From Isoetes taiwanensis (taxonomy: Eukaryota > Streptophyta > Lycopodiopsida > Isoetales > Isoetaceae), in NCBI GenBank assembly GCA_021234155.1, contig JAJEKV010000010.1, positions 21,416,833 to 21,480,832 of the forward strand: a DNA stretch of 64,000 bases. Direction: 5' to 3'. Of this stretch, positions 62,178 through 64,000 are shown one piece after another. The position numbers were made by a program, and so were the translations under genes. How positions within the stretch are numbered: the stretch's first letter is position 1; every line of letters starts with the position of its first letter. A model generated the notes under the pieces. That model did not search any database. It saw nothing but the letters and a program-made list of their open reading frames with translations, and was not told the DNA's origin.

Positions 62178-62191
62178 AACAATCCCCGTGT

Positions 62192-64000
62192 ATCTTTTGC
62201 TTTTGTTCATATTACATCTTTCATCTTCCCTTGCCACAAGTCTGCCTTTCTAGTACATTTTGTGAAGTGAGGTTAAGTACGAAATATTGATGTAAAATCG
62301 ACAATTTCACAACAATGTGCGATCGATGCTTCTAAACTCGAGGATATCTCACTGCATCCTAGGCGGGTTCTTCATTTCGGGCTTCCCCTATAAGTTTGAG
62401 GGCGATTCCAACAGGCTTTGGCGCATTCGTTATGTTTTCTCGTCATACAGGTCGGTATATGCAGCTCGGAGCCTCAAGAAATGGCCTGCTGTTAAGCAGA
62501 AAGTTACTCGCGATTTGTAAAGGTGATTGATTGCTCAAGGATTGGCTGCTATTGATTATGTTATATTCAGGTGAATTCAGCTTGGAACTCTTTATGCAAC
62601 TGAACAGATCCAATTGCTAGAGATTTTCTAGAACATTATCCCATGGAAGCTCCACAGGTTTGATTCTGTCACATCTTGAGAAGTATTTCTATTTCTGTTG
62701 TCATTTATTTAAATTGGGATGGCGTTTGGTAAAGCATATGGGGTTAAACCAACATATGGCATTCTACAAAAGATCTTAACTGCATCCACCACTCTGGCTT
62801 CCGTGTAAATCTCAACAAGTATAATAACTGTGACTGTATCCACCATGACACATTGACTCGGAAAATATAATGGCCTTATGAACTTGCGAAGCCCATCAAG
62901 ATCAGGTTATATGAACTTTAAGGTTCTTAGGGTTATTCCGTTCTATCAAAACCAACTTGACTTGTCAATTTTAGTACTTCTCCTGTTCTATCAGAATTTA
63001 GAAACACTTGCTTTGTCAGAATCTATACCTAGCTGGCCATCTTTCCAAGCACTGTAATATTAGAACACTTCCACCCTAGTGAGCATATATGGCAACAAGC
63101 TGTGAATTCGTTGTGCTTCATCTGAATTCCCAGATTCCCATACGTAGGCTGGAGATCAGTTTCAGTTAATGCTTCATGTTACAGAAATTGCATTCCAAGT
63201 ATATACTGAATCAAGTTCATTGTGGACCATATGAAACTGCATCAACCTACATGATTATACTACCTTTTATTTGGAACATTCTGTGAGTTGGCAGAATGCA
63301 GGGTCTAGATAGAATGCTCTTCTTTCTGGTATTTGATTTCCTGATACTGAAAGAAACAAGTAGAATGTTCCAAGTAAGTGAGAGATACAATGCTGGAATG
63401 CGCCTGTGAACACAGATGAAAATGTTCGTATATAAGAGATGACATATCAGCATGTGATGACTCACCATAAGAGTCTAATCATCATCTCATAACTCTGCAC
63501 TCCTTCGACTATAAGCTTGGCAATGCTTCGTCTTTACTTTACGTATTGTAAGATCTGCAGCAAATGATGGTAGCATCAGGTATGAAAAGTATTTGAACAG
63601 CCATAGTATTAGCCATTAGGTCCTCGCAGTAGTAACCTGTGGAGCTGACCGTCGATGAAGATGGAAAGGTAAGCTACTGTTGAGTTTATGTTTGTATAAC
63701 TTTATTGTTATTGTCATTAATTAATTATGCAATAACGACTTTAATGCATCTGCAGTTGAAACTTTTATGCACTTTTACTTGGTTCATTAATAATAACTCA
63801 AATTCATCATTACATATCTTCTAAGTGGACTTTCACAAGAAAGGCTTGTTGACACAAATGGAGCTGGCAAAATTCATGATTTTAGTTCTTAAAAATGCAT
63901 CAAAAACTAATTTTTTATGAGACAATGGATCTGTTGGTCGATTTCTCACAGTTTGTTCAGGAGAAAGGAATTAGTGAATGCATCAGAGCAGAAACCTCTG
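62192..64000. other. no recognisable gene
   Basis: Sequence resumes after the LINE duplication. A frame at 62317-62520 (ending SVYAARSLKKWPAVKQKVTR) could be exonic but matches no family I know. The remainder is AT-rich without clear coding. Confidence 0.35.

Overview
This window is intergenic DNA of a nuclear plant genome: AT-rich, dense in transposable elements and in decayed gene fragments, with no confidently intact host gene. The plant assignment rests on several things. There are two LTR mini-elements whose primer-binding site matches the plant initiator tRNA-Met (TTGGTATCAGAGC). There are remnants of pentatricopeptide-repeat (PPR) genes, of plant-type glutathione peroxidase and type II peroxiredoxin, of a DUF212 (acid phosphatase/haloperoxidase-related) gene and of a plant PLD3-like phospholipase D. 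There are also Copia and L1-type elements. A Penelope-like reverse transcriptase (RT) and a Sola-like transposase suggest, without proving, a fern or other seed-free plant.

Layout. 0.8-6.7 kb: a coding-less element with about 2.7 kb direct terminal repeats. 6.7-16.8 kb: a related autonomous element with about 2.87 kb direct terminal repeats, carrying on the minus strand a 691-aa Penelope-like RT, a frameshifted ORF1 and an AT-hook ORF inside each terminal repeat. 16.8-19.0 kb: a truncated copy of a non-coding composite element. 19-30 kb: gene fossils (PPR, peroxiredoxin, glutathione peroxidase, DUF212). 30.2-36.3 kb: a 6.1 kb copy of the same composite element, bounded by a 14-bp direct repeat. 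It is built of repeated modules: AGATTC array, heat-shock-element-like array, tRNA-like A/B boxes, and a CCGTAGGATC/G-box array. 36-48 kb: two TRIM elements, a Copia 3' end, a 21-bp minisatellite, a 269-bp duplication, a PPR fragment, a foldback arm and a PLD-like pseudogene with two in-frame TAG codons. 48.4-54.9 kb: a 6.56 kb DNA transposon (30-bp inverted repeats, 4-bp target duplication) with a broken DDE transposase on the minus strand and, on the plus strand, a RING-H2-like gene and a spliced basic/FCP1-like phosphatase gene. 55-57.2 kb: a foldback element and a LINE 3' end split by a perfect hAT MITE. 57.6-62.2 kb: a dead L1 LINE with a 14-bp target duplication. 62.2-64 kb: nothing recognised.

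The most unusual items are the Penelope-like element with long LTR-like repeats, the modular non-coding element rich in HSE-like arrays, and the DNA transposon carrying RING and FCP1-like genes. Pairs of duplicated sequence differ mainly by homopolymer indels and by changes at CAG/CTG sites, a signature of unpolished long reads. Some apparent frameshifts may therefore be assembly errors.
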